Part shown: piece after piece, positions 63,604-64,000 of the stretch | Layout of the letters: each line of letters starts with the position of its first letter | Numbering within the stretch: position 1 is the first letter of the stretch | Assembly (NCBI GenBank): GCA_029257775.1 | Contig: JARIAQ010000032.1 | Coordinates: forward strand, 87,448-151,447 | Source of the DNA: Blautia sp. | GTDB taxonomy: Bacteria > Bacillota > Clostridia > Lachnospirales > Lachnospiraceae | Direction of reading: 5' to 3' | DNA: 64,000 nucleotides | Position numbers and translations under genes: made by a program | The notes under the pieces: model-generated | Told to the model about the DNA's origin: nothing | The model's database searches: none | Seen by the model: only the letters and a program-made list of their open reading frames with translations

Positions 63604-64000
63604 TTACACTAACGCCCCTCTATCATTTGTCCTTGCCATGTGTCCGTTATCCAGAAAAGCGTACAATTCATTTCCGATCCATAGCATTTCATTGCGTGCC
63701 ATGTAACCGCCAGCTTTTAGCCAGTACCAGGTATCTCCTTCTTTGTACCAGTCATTTTCTACCATAGAACCGTCATTACGCAAATAGAACCAGTTCTCTC
63801 CTACTTTTACCCAACCTGTTTTCATTGCACCCGATGTACTTAAGTAGTAATAATGTCCATCAATATACTGCCAACCTGTAAGCATATATCCATTTTTATC
63901 GAAACGATACCATACTCCGTTAATTTCCTCCCAGCCATTTTTAGTGTAGCTTCCGTCTGCATGTCTAAACCACCATCCGTTGCTATCTTCTACCCATCTG
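63604..64000 (-). CDS. Cell-wall-binding (glucan/choline-type) repeat protein, C-terminal end
   Basis: The frame is open to the window edge; 131 residues are visible. They are tandem repeats of about 20 residues of the cell-wall-binding type: NGWEEINGVWYRFDKNGYM, TGWQYIDGHYYYLSTSGAM, TGWVKVGENWFYLRNDGSM, NDWYKEGDTWYWLKAGGYM and NEMLWIGNELYAFLDNGHM. Trp, Tyr and Gly are periodic. Such repeats hold surface proteins to wall or glucan; the catalytic or other N-terminal domain lies outside the window, so the function is not known. It has its own terminator. Confidence 0.85.
   Translation of the reverse strand, partial: RWVEDSNGWWFRHADGSYTKNGWEEINGVWYRFDKNGYMLTGWQYIDGHYYYLSTSGAMKTGWVKVGENWFYLRNDGSMVENDWYKEGDTWYWLKAGGYMARNEMLWIGNELYAFLDNGHMARTNDRGALV

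Noticed and set aside
1..64000. CRISPR arrays, prophage, tRNA or rRNA genes
   Set aside because: I saw no regularly spaced repeats, no phage-type genes and no cloverleaf or rRNA sequence in the intergenic regions, which are short.

Overview
The window is AT-rich, densely coded DNA from a spore-forming, anaerobic-type Firmicute. The best fit is a Lachnospiraceae-like member of the Clostridia. Spo0A, SpoIVB, SpoIIM, the full spoIIIA operon and CotF/CotJC-type coat proteins indicate an endospore former. AGGAGG ribosome sites, TTGACA/TATAAT promoters, a Bacillus/Clostridium-type LexA box and cell-wall-binding repeats at the right edge fit the same group. About 60 genes are visible, nearly all ordinary chromosomal genes and most on the minus strand. 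I found no tRNA, rRNA, CRISPR array, insertion sequence or prophage.

Layout. 1-2.3 kb: rnr (cut by the window edge), secG, eno. 2.4-4 kb: gpmI. 4-6.5 kb: polar amino acid ABC transporter whose binding protein looks circularly permuted. 6.6-9.2 kb: L,D-transpeptidase and a divergent PflX-like radical SAM protein. 9.2-12.4 kb: tpiA, pgk, gap. 12.6-13.4 kb: PHP phosphatase. 13.5-16.7 kb: iscR-iscS-iscU-mnmA sulfur operon. 16.8-19.3 kb: SpoVB-like flippase and DAHP synthase on the plus strand. 19.3-24.4 kb: xerD, spoIIM, rny, recX, recA (LexA-controlled). 24.7-26.7 kb: two small coat proteins and glgA. 26.8-38 kb: the conserved Firmicute block spo0A, spoIVB, recN, argR, nadK, tlyA, dxs, ispA, xseB, xseA, nusB, asp23. 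38.2-44.6 kb: prfC and spoIIIAA-AH. 44.7-50 kb: DUF4430 protein, TIM-barrel protein, Sfp-type phosphopantetheinyl transferase, UvrD-like helicase, gltX. 50-58.3 kb: fatty-acid synthesis (acpP, fabD, fabG, fabF, accB, fabZ, accC, a fused accD-accA, and a FabK-like flavoprotein). 58.4-64 kb: ftsW, a membrane-anchored glycerophosphodiesterase, a YitT protein, a DUF6512 protein, a truncated cotJC and the end of a cell-wall-binding-repeat protein.

How they fit together. Lower glycolysis (gap to eno) is almost complete but split into several transcription units separated by hairpin terminators. The sulfur operon couples cysteine desulfurase and scaffold to tRNA thiolation. The fab/acc cluster covers malonyl-CoA formation and elongation; fabH and fabI are absent here, and the FabK-like protein is the only enoyl-reductase candidate. 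The sporulation genes run from the master regulator to the mother-cell/forespore channel and the sigma-K checkpoint protease.

The most unusual items are the apparently circularly permuted binding protein, the AccD-AccA fusion, a pair of FabT-like palindromes at the two fab transcription starts, a XerD-type recombinase with Arg in place of the beta-hairpin Lys, and a cotJC gene that has lost its 5' half at a sharp junction.
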